Shown in pieces: positions 1 through 9,184 of a stretch of 47,458 nucleotides of DNA. The DNA is from Paracoccaceae bacterium (GTDB lineage: Bacteria; Pseudomonadota; Alphaproteobacteria; Rhodobacterales; Rhodobacteraceae): NCBI GenBank assembly GCA_947371955.1, contig CANBRQ010000011.1:1-47458 (forward strand), written 5' to 3'. The stretch's first letter is position 1; each line of letters begins with the position of its first letter. Under the pieces are notes generated by a model. That model saw nothing but the letters and a program-made list of their open reading frames with translations, had not been told where the DNA came from and made no database searches. The position numbers were made by a program, and so were the translations under genes.

Positions 1-3000
1 CCGTTCGAGGGTGCTTATTCCGGCGTTGTCATCAAGGCTGACAAAGAGGCTGAGGCGCTGGCGCAAACGCGGCGGGCCGAACTGACCTTCCTAGAGGATT
101 GGGATATCGCGCCGGCGACCTATATCGCCTCGGATATGGTCAACCGCCATGTCACCGGCTCCCAGACCGCTGCGGAGCATCTGGCATCCGCCAAGGAAGC
201 CGAGGACAGCGGCGATTTCGTGCAGGCCTACCGCTATGTGGGCGCCGCGCTGAACCTGGCCGATACGCCGGACAACTGGCTGGACTATGCGCGGCTTCTG
301 CTTTTGGCCGCAGGCAGCGATCAGAACAACGCCGCAACTTGGCGCGATGATGCCTTCCGCGCGACGATCAACGCCTATCTGCGGGCGGATAACGTGGCGC
401 TTCAGCACACGATTCTGGTCCAGATGGGACAGGCATTGGAGACGATCGACCGCGGCCGCGACACTGTACAGGCCTATCGCCTGGCGCAATCCCTGCAACC
501 GCGCGACGATACGGCGGCCCTGCTGGATGATGCGGCGGGCAAGTATGGCTTCCGCGTTACGGACAACGAGGTGCAGACCGATTCTGCCCGCCCGCGCGTC
601 TGCGTGAACTTCTCGGATGATCTGGTGGCTTCGGGTGTAGATTATTCCACCTTCGTGCAACTGCCGCAGGCCGGGCTTTCGGTGTCGATGGCCAGCTCGC
701 GCCAGCTTTGCGTTGAGGGTATCAATTTCGGCACCCGCTATACCCTGACCTTCCGCGAAGGCCTGCCCTCGCTGACCGGTGAGACTCTGGCGAAAAGCGT
801 GGCGGTAACGGCCTATATCCGCGACCGTAATCCGGGCGTTCGGTTCACCGGGCGGGGTTATGTGTTGCCCAAGGCCGGCAATGCCTCGATCCCGGTGGTG
901 ACGGTTAACACAACCAAACTGGACCTTGAGGTCTGGAAGGTCACCGACCGCAACCTGCTGCGCGTCATGCAGAACGGCTACTTCTCGCAGCCCATGTATG
1001 ACTACAACGAATATGATTTCGAAAGCCAGATGGCCACCAAGCTGTGGACCGGAACGGCGACGGTCGGTCAGGACGTCAACAAGGACGTCACCACCCGCCT
1101 TCCGCTGGATGAGGCGATCAAGGGCCAGCCTGCCGGGATCTACGCCCTGCGCGCCTCGGTTCCCGGCGTTGATCCCTATGCGGTTCCGGCGACCTGGCAA
1201 TGGTTCGTGGTGTCTGACCTTGGCCTGACGACGATGAGCGGTGTGGACGGGCTGAACGTGTTTGTGCGCGCCCTTGGTGATGCAACGGCCAAGGCAGGCG
1301 TGGATGTGCAGCTTCTGTCCGTTGCAAACGAGGTTCTGGCCACTGCAAAGACCGATGCCGATGGCCATGTGCTGTTCGAACCGGGTCTGATTCGCGGCAC
1401 CGACTCTGCGGCGCCCGCGATGGTCGTGGCGCGGAATGGCGATGTGGATACCGCCTTCCTGTCCCTGACAGACCCGGAGTTTGACCTCTCTGACCGTGGC
1501 GTCGAGGGGCATGAAGCTGCACCGCCGGTGGATGTCTTCTTGACGACGGATCGCGGCGCCTACCGGGCCGGTGAAACGGTCCATGCCACAGCGCTCGCCC
1601 GCGATGCCAAGCAAGAAGCGATCACCGGTCTGCCGCTGACCGCGATCCTGTCACGCCCCGATGGCGTGGAATATGTGCGGGCGATGGCGGATGATGCCGG
1701 TGCCGGCGGCCATGTGTTTGACTTCCCGATTTCAGGCTCTGCCCCGCGCGGGCAGTGGAGCATGGCGATCTATTCCGACCTCGACGCGCCCGCGCTGTCG
1801 TCCAAGACCTTCCTCGTCGAGGATTTCCTGCCGGAACGGATTGATTTCAAGCTGGATGCAGGCGATCAGCCGATCCATCTGGGTGACGTGCCGCAGGTCT
1901 CGCTGGACGCCAAGTATCTCTTCGGTGCTCCGGGGGCTGATCTGGCGGTGGAGGGTGACGTAATCGTCAGCGCCGCCAACGGGTTGGAGGCTTGGCCCGG
2001 CTACAAGTTCGGCAAGTTTGACGCGGCCTATGACGCGCAACTGTCCTCCTTCTCGGACATCCGCACGGACGAACAGGGCCATGCCAGCATCGACGCCGCC
2101 TTGCCTGAGGTTGAGGACCCGCTTATCCCGCTGCAGGTCAAGTTCGTCGTCCGCGTCGCCGAAGGCTCTGGCCGCCCGGTGGAGCGCAAGATCAGCAAGC
2201 CGCTGACGCCCTCGGCCGCGATGATCGGCGTGAAGGGTCTGTTTGATGGCGTTGTGGCCGAGAATGCCGAGGCCCGCTTCAACCTCGTCGGCGTGGGCGA
2301 TGACAGCAAACCCAACGCGATGAAGGTGCATTGGGAACTGACCCGCGTTGAGACCAACTATCAGTGGTATCAGCAGAACGGCAGCTGGAACTGGGAGCCC
2401 GTCATCTCGCGCGCCCGGGTTGGCGAGGGCGATGCGGACCTGACGGCGTCCGGTCCGGCGGAGATTGCTGCTCCGGTGAAGTGGGGCGAGTATGAACTGA
2501 CGGTGTCCCGCAGCGATGGGGAAAAGGCCACGACCTCGGTGCAGTTCTATGCTGGGTGGTATGCGCCTGCGGACGTGTCCTCGACCCCGGATACGCTGCA
2601 ACTGTCGCTGGACAAGCCGTCCTACAGCGTGGGTGATACGGCCATGTTGCGGATCGTGCCGAAGGCCGCGGGGACAGCGCTGATCACGGTGCTTTCGAAT
2701 GAGGTTGTCAGCCATCAGGAAGTGGCGGTCGCAGAGGGTGAAAACCTGATCCCGGTCGCTGTGACCGACGATTGGGGTACAGGTGCCTATGTGACGGCCG
2801 CGGTGCTGCGCCCGATGGACGTGGCGGCCGGCCGCAATCCGGCGCGGGCCTTGGGCTTGGCCTTTGCCAAGATCGAGCCGGGTACGCGCGCTTTGAAAAC
2901 GACGATCGAGACGGCGGCGGAAACAGCACCTCGTGGGCCGCTGGACATCGCGGTCAAGGTGGAAGGCGTGCAGCCCGGCGATACGGCCTATGTGACGGTG

Positions 3001-5172
3001 GCGGCGGTCGATGTCGGTATCCTGAACCTGACCGGCTATCTGCCGCCCGATCCGCAAGACCACTACTTTGGTCAGCGCAAGCTGGGCGTTGGCATCCGTG
3101 ACCTTTATGGCCGATTGATCGACGGTCTGAACGGGGCCGAAGGCACTGTCAGGTCCGGCGGTGACGCCGGAGCCAATGCCCGCCTGCAAGCGCCTCCGCC
3201 GACAGAAGAACTTGTGGCCAACTTTGCCGGCACGGTAGAAGTGGGCGCCGATGGCTATGCCCGCGTCAGCTTTGACCTGCCCGCCTTCAACGGCACGGTA
3301 AAGGTCATGGCCGTGGCGTGGAGCAAGCGGGGCGTGGGCGAAGCCAACACTGATGTTCTGGTGCGTGACCCGGTGGTCGTGACAGCCTCGGTCGCCCGCT
3401 TCCTGCAACCGGGTGACGAAAGCCGCCTTCTGTTGGAGATTGTCCATGCCAAGGGTCCCTCGGGGCACATGGCTTTGGCTGTGACCTCAAACGGGCTGAC
3501 CCTGGGCAAGGTGCCGGCTGGGGTTGACCTCAAAGACCTCGGCAAGGCGGTGGTGGAGATTCCGGTCAAGGCCGATGCCGTTGGGCTACAGACCATCGAG
3601 GTCAGCCTGACCACGCCGGATGGCAAGGTGCTGACCAAAGACCTGAAGGTGCCGGTGCAGATCAACGATCCGGTGATTTCAAGGGTCAGCCAGATCGAAC
3701 TCGCCAAGGGAAAGGCTTTCACCTTTGACGAGAACGTGTTTGACGGACTGCTGCCTGGCTCTGGTAAGGCGGTCATGGCAATCGGCCCGATTGCCCGGCT
3801 GAATGCACCGGGTGTGCTGGCCGCGTTGGACGCCTATCCCTATGGCTGCACCGAGCAGATCACCTCTAAGGCAATCCCACTGCTGTACTTCGACCAGGTG
3901 GCGCAGGCGTTGGACTTGCCGGGTGCTATCGACATCAAGGGCCGGGTGGAACAGGCAATTGCGGCGGTGCTGCAAAACCAAAGCGCCTCTGGCAGCTTCG
4001 GCCTGTGGGAGCCCGGTGAGGGCGACATGTGGCTGGACGCCTATGTCACCGACTTCCTTAGCCGTGCGAAGGCGCAGGGCTATGCGGTGCCGGATCAGGC
4101 CTTCCGCACGGCCTTGGACAACCTGCGCAATCAGGTGAACTACTATGCCGACTTCGACACTGGCGGAGAGCCTTTGGCCTATGCGCTGATGGTTCTGGCC
4201 CGGGAAGGGGCGGCGGCGGTCGGCGACTTGCGCTATTATGCTGACGTCAAGGGCGACGCCTTTGCGACGCCGACGGCAATGGCGCAACTGGGCGCAGCTT
4301 TGGCCAGCTATGGCGATCAGCCACGCGCCGATGCGATGTTTGCCAAGGCGGTCAAGGCGCTGGACGGGTTGCCGACTAGCGAGGAGCAGATTATGCGCGC
4401 CGATTACGGCACCCCACGCCGTGATGCGGCGGCGGTGTTGACGCTGGCGGTCGAAGCGGGTTCCAAAACCGTCGACCGTGAGGCGCTCATCACACGGATT
4501 GCGACCCAGGCTGCCCTGTCGACGCAAGAAGCGACCTGGACCTTGCTTGCGGCGAATGCCTTGATCGGGGCGCCCGATGTTTCGGGGATTACCCTGAACG
4601 GAGAGCCCGCCAAGGGCGCCATGGTCAAGGTGCTCGATGCCAGCTTTACCGATCCGGTCGTGGTCAAGAACGATGGTGACAAGACCACGCTGACGGTCAC
4701 CACCTTTGGCGTGCCGACCGATCCGGTCACCGCGGGCGGCAATGGCTATGCGATCACCCGCAGCTATTACACGATGGATGGCCAACCGGCGACGCTGGAT
4801 GGCGCCAAAGTGGGCGACCGGATGGTTGCCGTGCTGGAGGTGACTCCGTTTGGAAGGGGCGAAGCGCGGCTGATGGTCAATGACCCGCTGCCCGCCGGGT
4901 TCGAGATTGACAACCCGAATCTGATCACCGGTGGCTCGGTCAGCACGCTGGATTTCCTTGATCTGGCCACGGACGTCAGACATTCGGAGTTCAGACAGGA
5001 CCGTTTCCTGACGGCGATTGACCGGACCGACAACTCCAGCTTCCGGTTGGCCTATATTGTTCGGGCCGTCAGCCCCGGCAAATACCACCAGCCAGCAGCT
5101 TCGGTCGAGGATATGTACCGGCCCGACCTGAACGCCCATACGGACGCAGGCACGGTCACCATTACCAAGTGA
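1..5172 (+). CDS. Alpha-2-macroglobulin family thioester protein (5' end outside window)
   Basis: The frame is open from the first base, so the true start, signal peptide and probably a PAN/apple-type N-terminal module lie upstream; at least 1,720 residues are present. MG1/MG2-type macroglobulin strands fill the first two thirds. The thioester motif CTEQ (within PYGCTEQITSK, bases 3847-3858) marks the thioester-bearing helical domain, followed by a receptor-binding-like C-terminal domain. In the known bacterial family (YfhM-like), these periplasmic proteins trap proteases through the Cys-Gln thioester. The motif is intact here, so covalent trapping is expected. The stop overlaps the start of the penicillin-binding protein gene, which matches the widely conserved pairing of bacterial alpha-2-macroglobulin with PbpC. 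The family call is secure; the upstream PAN module is only inferred from relatives. Confidence 0.93.
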   Translation, partial: PFEGAYSGVVIKADKEAEALAQTRRAELTFLEDWDIAPATYIASDMVNRHVTGSQTAAEHLASAKEAEDSGDFVQAYRYVGAALNLADTPDNWLDYARLLLLAAGSDQNNAATWRDDAFRATINAYLRADNVALQHTILVQMGQALETIDRGRDTVQAYRLAQSLQPRDDTAALLDDAAGKYGFRVTDNEVQTDSARPRVCVNFSDDLVASGVDYSTFVQLPQAGLSVSMASSRQLCVEGINFGTRYTLTFREGLPSLTGETLAKSVAVTAYIRDRNPGVRFTGRGYVLPKAGNASIPVVTVNTTKLDLEVWKVTDRNLLRVMQNGYFSQPMYDYNEYDFESQMATKLWTGTATVGQDVNKDVTTRLPLDEAIKGQPAGIYALRASVPGVDPYAVPATWQWFVVSDLGLTTMSGVDGLNVFVRALGDATAKAGVDVQLLSVANEVLATAKTDADGHVLFEPGLIRGTDSAAPAMVVARNGDVDTAFLSLTDPEFDLSDRGVEGHEAAPPVDVFLTTDRGAYRAGETVHATALARDAKQEAITGLPLTAILSRPDGVEYVRAMADDAGAGGHVFDFPISGSAPRGQWSMAIYSDLDAPALSSKTFLVEDFLPERIDFKLDAGDQPIHLGDVPQVSLDAKYLFGAPGADLAVEGDVIVSAANGLEAWPGYKFGKFDAAYDAQLSSFSDIRTDEQGHASIDAALPEVEDPLIPLQVKFVVRVAEGSGRPVERKISKPLTPSAAMIGVKGLFDGVVAENAEARFNLVGVGDDSKPNAMKVHWELTRVETNYQWYQQNGSWNWEPVISRARVGEGDADLTASGPAEIAAPVKWGEYELTVSRSDGEKATTSVQFYAGWYAPADVSSTPDTLQLSLDKPSYSVGDTAMLRIVPKAAGTALITVLSNEVVSHQEVAVAEGENLIPVAVTDDWGTGAYVTAAVLRPMDVAAGRNPARALGLAFAKIEPGTRALKTTIETAAETAPRGPLDIAVKVEGVQPGDTAYVTVAAVDVGILNLTGYLPPDPQDHYFGQRKLGVGIRDLYGRLIDGLNGAEGTVRSGGDAGANARLQAPPPTEELVANFAGTVEVGADGYARVSFDLPAFNGTVKVMAVAWSKRGVGEANTDVLVRDPVVVTASVARFLQPGDESRLLLEIVHAKGPSGHMALAVTSNGLTLGKVPAGVDLKDLGKAVVEIPVKADAVGLQTIEVSLTTPDGKVLTKDLKVPVQINDPVISRVSQIELAKGKAFTFDENVFDGLLPGSGKAVMAIGPIARLNAPGVLAALDAYPYGCTEQITSKAIPLLYFDQVAQALDLPGAIDIKGRVEQAIAAVLQNQSASGSFGLWEPGEGDMWLDAYVTDFLSRAKAQGYAVPDQAFRTALDNLRNQVNYYADFDTGGEPLAYALMVLAREGAAAVGDLRYYADVKGDAFATPTAMAQLGAALASYGDQPRADAMFAKAVKALDGLPTSEEQIMRADYGTPRRDAAAVLTLAVEAGSKTVDREALITRIATQAALSTQEATWTLLAANALIGAPDVSGITLNGEPAKGAMVKVLDASFTDPVVVKNDGDKTTLTVTTFGVPTDPVTAGGNGYAITRSYYTMDGQPATLDGAKVGDRMVAVLEVTPFGRGEARLMVNDPLPAGFEIDNPNLITGGSVSTLDFLDLATDVRHSEFRQDRFLTAIDRTDNSSFRLAYIVRAVSPGKYHQPAASVEDMYRPDLNAHTDAGTVTITK

Positions 5173-7208
5173 TGCGGGCCAGAGGGTTCATTGCTTTGGC
5201 GGCGGGTCTCTGGCTCGCCGCTTTCGCGCGGGATGGGGTGGACCGATGGATTGATGCCACGGTGATGCCGGATCTTGCCCCACACACCAGTCAGGAAGTG
5301 CTGGACCGCAGTGGCGAGTTGCTGCGCGCCTACACCGTCGATGCCGGGCGGTGGAGGCTTGCGACGGATGTGGCCTCGGTCGATCCGTTCTTCATTGAGC
5401 TTCTTTTGGACTACGAGGACAAAAGATTCTATCAGCACGGCGGGGTTGACCCACAGGCTTTGCTGAGGGCTTTGGGGCAGGCGGTGTGGAATGGGCATGT
5501 CGTCTCGGGCGGTTCGACCCTGACGATGCAGGTGGCGCGGCTGCTGGAGGATTCGGGCACCGGGCACATCGAAGGCAAGCTGCGGCAGATCAGGCTGGCT
5601 CTGGCGTTGGAAAGGCATCTGACCAAGGATCAGATCCTGTCCCTGTATCTGCTGCTGGCCCCCTATGGTGGCAATGTCGAAGGCATGCGGGCGGCGGCGA
5701 TTGTCTATTTCGGCAAAGAGCCGCGCCGGTTGACCCCTGCCGAGGCGGCCCTGCTGGTGGCCATCCCGCAAAGCCCCGAAACCCGCCGCCCCGACCGCAG
5801 CAATGAGGTCAAGGCGGCCCGAGACAGGGTGCTGGAACGGGCGCTGTCAGATGGCTTGATCGATGCCGATCAGGCAAAATCGGCTTCGACCGAAAAGGTG
5901 CCGACGGTGCGACGGCCTTTCCCCGCGCTGGCACCGCATCTTTCAGACCGTGTCGTGGCCGAGGCACCGGATCAGACCCGGCACCAGACCACCATCGACA
6001 AGGGGCTTCAGTCTGCACTGGAGAGGTTGGCTGCCGATACGGTGGCCAGCCGGGGCGACCGGATGCAGGTGGCGCTGGTGGTGGCCGATCATGCGACCGG
6101 GGAGGTGCTCGCCTCGGTCGGGTCGGCGGCCTATACGGGCGACCTGCGGCAGGGCTTTGTCGATATGACGACGGCGCTGCGCTCTCCGGGGTCTACTCTG
6201 AAGCCGCTGATCTATGGGCTGGCGTTTGATGAAGGGCTGGTCCATCCGGAATCGACGATTGACGACAGGCTGACCGATTTCAACGGCTACCGCCCGCAGA
6301 ACTTCGACCGCCAGTTCCGTGGCACGATCCGCGTGCGCGAGGCGCTGCAACTGTCGCTGAACATCCCGGCGGTGGCGTTGACCGATGCCTTGGGGCCGGC
6401 GAAGCTATTGCAGGCGATGGACCGAGCAGGGATGAAATCGGCTTTGCCGACCGGGCAGCCGGGTCTGGCGGTTGCCCTCGGCGGGATTGGCGTGACACTG
6501 GAGGATATGGTGCAGCTTTACGCCGCCATCGCGCGGGGAGGGGTTCTGCGGGCCTTGACCCATACCTTTGGCGCCGACAATCCCGAGGGGCAGCGGGTGA
6601 TCACCAAGGTTTCAGCTTGGGAGGTTGGGGATATTCTTGCGGGTTTGGCCCCTCCGCCGGGGGCGCCGAGCAATCGGTTGGCCTACAAGACGGGCACCTC
6701 CTATGGGCACCGCGATGCCTGGGCGATTGGGTTTGACGGCAAAGATGTGATCGGCGTTTGGATGGGGCGGGCGGATGGCACGCCTGTGCCCGGGGCCTTT
6801 GGCGCGGACTTGGCGGCTCCGGTGCTGTTTCAGGCTTTCGCAAGGCTGAAGCCCTCGCTGGACCCGCAACCGCCACCGCCGCCGGATACTTTGATGCTGG
6901 CCAATTCCCAGCTGCCGCAACCCCTGCGCCGTTTCCGCAGCCGTGAGGCGGCCTTTGCGCCGGATGCCTCGGCCCCGGAAGTGACCTTTCCGCCGGATGG
7001 GGCAGAGGTGGAGCTGCTGCCAGAGGGGCTCATGGTCCGCGTTTCGGGCGGGACGGCGCCGTTCACTTGGCTGGCCGATGGTGCGCCGGTGCTGAGCGGC
7101 GAAGAGGAGCCGTCGATCCTGCTGCCCGCCTTGGGGCGCGGCTTCGTGACATTGTCCGTTATTGATGCAGAGGGCCGGTCCGCCCGTACTCGGGTGCGGT
7201 TGCGGTAA
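5172..7208 (+). CDS. pbpC: Penicillin-binding protein 1C
   Basis: A bifunctional peptidoglycan synthase of about 678 residues. An N-terminal membrane anchor (residues 3-18) precedes a GT51 transglycosylase domain with the catalytic Glu in YEDKRFYQHGG (near residue 80). The transpeptidase domain shows the active-site SxxK (SPGSTLKP), SLN as SxN, and KTGTS. A BiPBP_C-type beta domain closes the protein (about 590-678), as is typical of PbpC. The ATG start sits on the stop of the alpha-2-macroglobulin gene (TGATG); a GTG one codon earlier is possible but less likely. The overlap implies translational coupling. In established models, PbpC repairs the wall while the macroglobulin partner blocks attacking proteases. 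Confidence 0.94.
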   Translation: MRARGFIALAAGLWLAAFARDGVDRWIDATVMPDLAPHTSQEVLDRSGELLRAYTVDAGRWRLATDVASVDPFFIELLLDYEDKRFYQHGGVDPQALLRALGQAVWNGHVVSGGSTLTMQVARLLEDSGTGHIEGKLRQIRLALALERHLTKDQILSLYLLLAPYGGNVEGMRAAAIVYFGKEPRRLTPAEAALLVAIPQSPETRRPDRSNEVKAARDRVLERALSDGLIDADQAKSASTEKVPTVRRPFPALAPHLSDRVVAEAPDQTRHQTTIDKGLQSALERLAADTVASRGDRMQVALVVADHATGEVLASVGSAAYTGDLRQGFVDMTTALRSPGSTLKPLIYGLAFDEGLVHPESTIDDRLTDFNGYRPQNFDRQFRGTIRVREALQLSLNIPAVALTDALGPAKLLQAMDRAGMKSALPTGQPGLAVALGGIGVTLEDMVQLYAAIARGGVLRALTHTFGADNPEGQRVITKVSAWEVGDILAGLAPPPGAPSNRLAYKTGTSYGHRDAWAIGFDGKDVIGVWMGRADGTPVPGAFGADLAAPVLFQAFARLKPSLDPQPPPPPDTLMLANSQLPQPLRRFRSREAAFAPDASAPEVTFPPDGAEVELLPEGLMVRVSGGTAPFTWLADGAPVLSGEEEPSILLPALGRGFVTLSVIDAEGRSARTRVRLR

Positions 7209-7273
7209 GCCTGCGGTTGACCTTGCCCGGCCCCGCCGATACGCCTGCGGTGCAACATTTCCGGGAATTCCGC

Positions 7274-8368
7274 ATGCCTGCCTCGGCCAAGAGCGTCCTT
7301 CTGCTGTCGGGCCTTTCGTCTTTCGTGATCATCGGCGCGGGGGCAGGGATCTTCGGCCCCGCAGTCCCTGTGTTCGAAGCGCAATTCCAGCTGACCACGG
7401 CCACGGCGGGGTGGCTGGTATCCACGCTGTGGATCGGCTGTCTTGCCGGGGTGCTGCTGATGTATTTCAAGGGGGCCACGATCACGCCGCGCTTGCCCTT
7501 GGCGATGATGGCGCTGGGCAGCGTCATTCTGGCGCTGGCACCGCTGTGGCCGGTGGTGCTGGTGGGGGCGGTGGTTTACGGGCTCGGCTATGGCTCGGTC
7601 GCGGCCTTGTACAATCCGCGCGTGCTGACGCTGTACCGCGAGACGGGGGCCTCCAAGGTGGGGATGCTGAACGCGCTGTACTCGGTGGGGGCTATCGCAG
7701 CGCCCTATGCCTTTACGCTGGTCGGCAGCGATCTGCGCCCGGTGTTCTGGGCGATGGCGGCGGTGTCGGCAGTCACCTTTGCGCTGTCAGGCTCGATCGG
7801 ATTGTCCGGTCTGGCACCCGAGGCGCATGGCCGGGGGTTCAAGCTGCATCTGCCGATCCTGGGCCTTGCCACCCTGGCCATCGGGATGGAGGCGTCTTTG
7901 GGTGGGCTTGGGCCTGCCGCGCTGATCCGCTCTGGTGTGTCAGAGCAGACGGCAGCGCTGCTGTTGTCACTGTTCTTTGTGGCGCAACTGGCAACGCGTG
8001 TTGTGCTGATCTTCGTCACCAACCGCCTGCCTGATTTTGCCATCTTCGTCACGGCGGTGGCGCTAGCCGCGCTATGCGCCCTTGGGGCGGCTCTGATCAG
8101 CCCGGCCCTCTTCTTCCCGCCGATGGGCGTGGCGGCGGGCCTGTTCTTTCAGGGCGAATATGTGACGGCCACACGCAAGATGGGTGATGACCCAAGGGTG
8201 TCTCCTGTCATTCTGGCGGTCGGGCTGGTGGGGGCCATCATCTCGCCGCCGATCTATGCGCGGTTCATGGATGCCTTGGGGCCGCATGGCTTCTTCTGGC
8301 TGGTGGCCGGGGTTGCAACTGTGACCACGGCTCTGTCGCTGGCGTCCTACCGGGCGATGATGCGTTAG
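7274..8368 (+). CDS. MFS transporter
   Basis: A polytopic membrane protein of about 364 residues with a run of hydrophobic helices of MFS type. Helices 1-6 and 7-12 are separated by a basic central loop near HGRGFKLHLP. The frame can be extended to a TTG eight bases after the pbpC stop, but that adds a polar 19-residue tail, so the ATG giving MPASAKSVLL is preferred. The substrate cannot be read from sequence. The stop overlaps the stop of the convergent metallophosphatase gene by 4 bases. Confidence 0.8.
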   Translation: MPASAKSVLLLSGLSSFVIIGAGAGIFGPAVPVFEAQFQLTTATAGWLVSTLWIGCLAGVLLMYFKGATITPRLPLAMMALGSVILALAPLWPVVLVGAVVYGLGYGSVAALYNPRVLTLYRETGASKVGMLNALYSVGAIAAPYAFTLVGSDLRPVFWAMAAVSAVTFALSGSIGLSGLAPEAHGRGFKLHLPILGLATLAIGMEASLGGLGPAALIRSGVSEQTAALLLSLFFVAQLATRVVLIFVTNRLPDFAIFVTAVALAALCALGAALISPALFFPPMGVAAGLFFQGEYVTATRKMGDDPRVSPVILAVGLVGAIISPPIYARFMDALGPHGFFWLVAGVATVTTALSLASYRAMMR

Positions 8369-9096
8369 GCGGGTAGAAGGGGCTCGCGGCCTGCGTCGGT
8401 TAGAAGGAAGGCACGGCGGCCTTCGATGACCGCTGCCGACAGGGGCCCGCCATAGGCAGCACTGCTGTCCATGTTCAGACGGTTGCCGTAATGCGTGGCC
8501 TTGTCGATAGCGGTATGGCCATGCACGACCAGCGCGCCGTGGTCGCGGGTGTCATCCAGAAACTCCCGCCGGATCCAGACGAGATCCTGTTCGGCCTGCG
8601 CGGCCAAGGGAACACCGGGGCGGATGCCGGCGTGGACGAAGATGGCATCCTCGCAGGCTAGCGAGGTCGGGCAGCTTTCCAGAAACCGGCGATGGTCTGC
8701 GGGCACGGCAGCCACCGCATCGGCATGAACCTTTGCAATCGGACGGTCGGCCGGGCTGCGCACACCGTAAGAGGCAAGTGTGGCCGCCCCGCCGATCTTG
8801 GGATGCAGCCAGGAATGCTCGACCCGCAGTCCGGGGTCGTGCCAATCAGGATCGGTCAGGAACGAGGTGAACAGACGGTCGTGGTTGCCCTTCAGCACGA
8901 CCCAATCCCGACAGGCCCGCACCCCCTGCATCAGATATTCCACCACGCCTTCACAATCCGGGCCGCGGTCCACCAGATCACCGAGGTGGACGATGCGGGC
9001 ATGGCCATGCAGCGCCATATCGGCTTGGATGCGGTGATGCGCGGATTTCAACATCTCCAGATGGCCGTGGATGTCACCGATGGCGTAAATATGCAT
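8365..9096 (-). CDS. Metallophosphoesterase (calcineurin-like, serine/threonine phosphatase type)
   Basis: 243 residues with the full set of binuclear-metal motifs: GDIHGH at the N terminus, GDLVDRGP, GNHD, then downstream His residues including VVHGHT. This matches the PrpA/ApaH-like phosphoprotein phosphatase family, and the length is normal. It lies 88 bases downstream of serA on the same strand, separated by a perfect 8-bp GC hairpin, so it may be transcribed with or after the serine operon. Whether it dephosphorylates proteins or nucleotides is not clear from sequence. The start ATG is preceded by an AAGG element. Confidence 0.87.
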   Translation of the reverse strand: MHIYAIGDIHGHLEMLKSAHHRIQADMALHGHARIVHLGDLVDRGPDCEGVVEYLMQGVRACRDWVVLKGNHDRLFTSFLTDPDWHDPGLRVEHSWLHPKIGGAATLASYGVRSPADRPIAKVHADAVAAVPADHRRFLESCPTSLACEDAIFVHAGIRPGVPLAAQAEQDLVWIRREFLDDTRDHGALVVHGHTAIDKATHYGNRLNMDSSAAYGGPLSAAVIEGRRAFLLTDAGREPLLPA

Positions 9097-9118
9097 GAGT
9101 TGCCTTGAAAGGTGGAGG

Positions 9119-9137
9119 CCGGGGGCGCTGCCCCCGG
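9119..9137. repeat. GC-rich hairpin between serA and the phosphatase gene
   Basis: Perfect inverted repeat CCGGGGGC-GCT-GCCCCCGG with 8-bp arms and a 3-base loop. No U-tract follows on the minus strand, so a classic terminator is unlikely. It resembles small dispersed GC palindromes common between alphaproteobacterial genes and could protect the serA message end or lower expression of the downstream phosphatase. Confidence 0.55.
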
Positions 9138-9184
9138 ATAGTCAGGCCGGACTGAAAGGGCAAGGGGCGCGGGCCCTCTGCCTG

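Noticed and set aside
91-5139. Several long minus-strand frames opposite the alpha-2-macroglobulin gene
   Set aside because: The same GC effect. The sense frame is continuous with clear family motifs, and the antisense products have shadow composition.
9119-9137. Intrinsic terminator of serA
   Set aside because: The stem is strong, but no run of T follows on the minus strand, so it is listed as a hairpin only.
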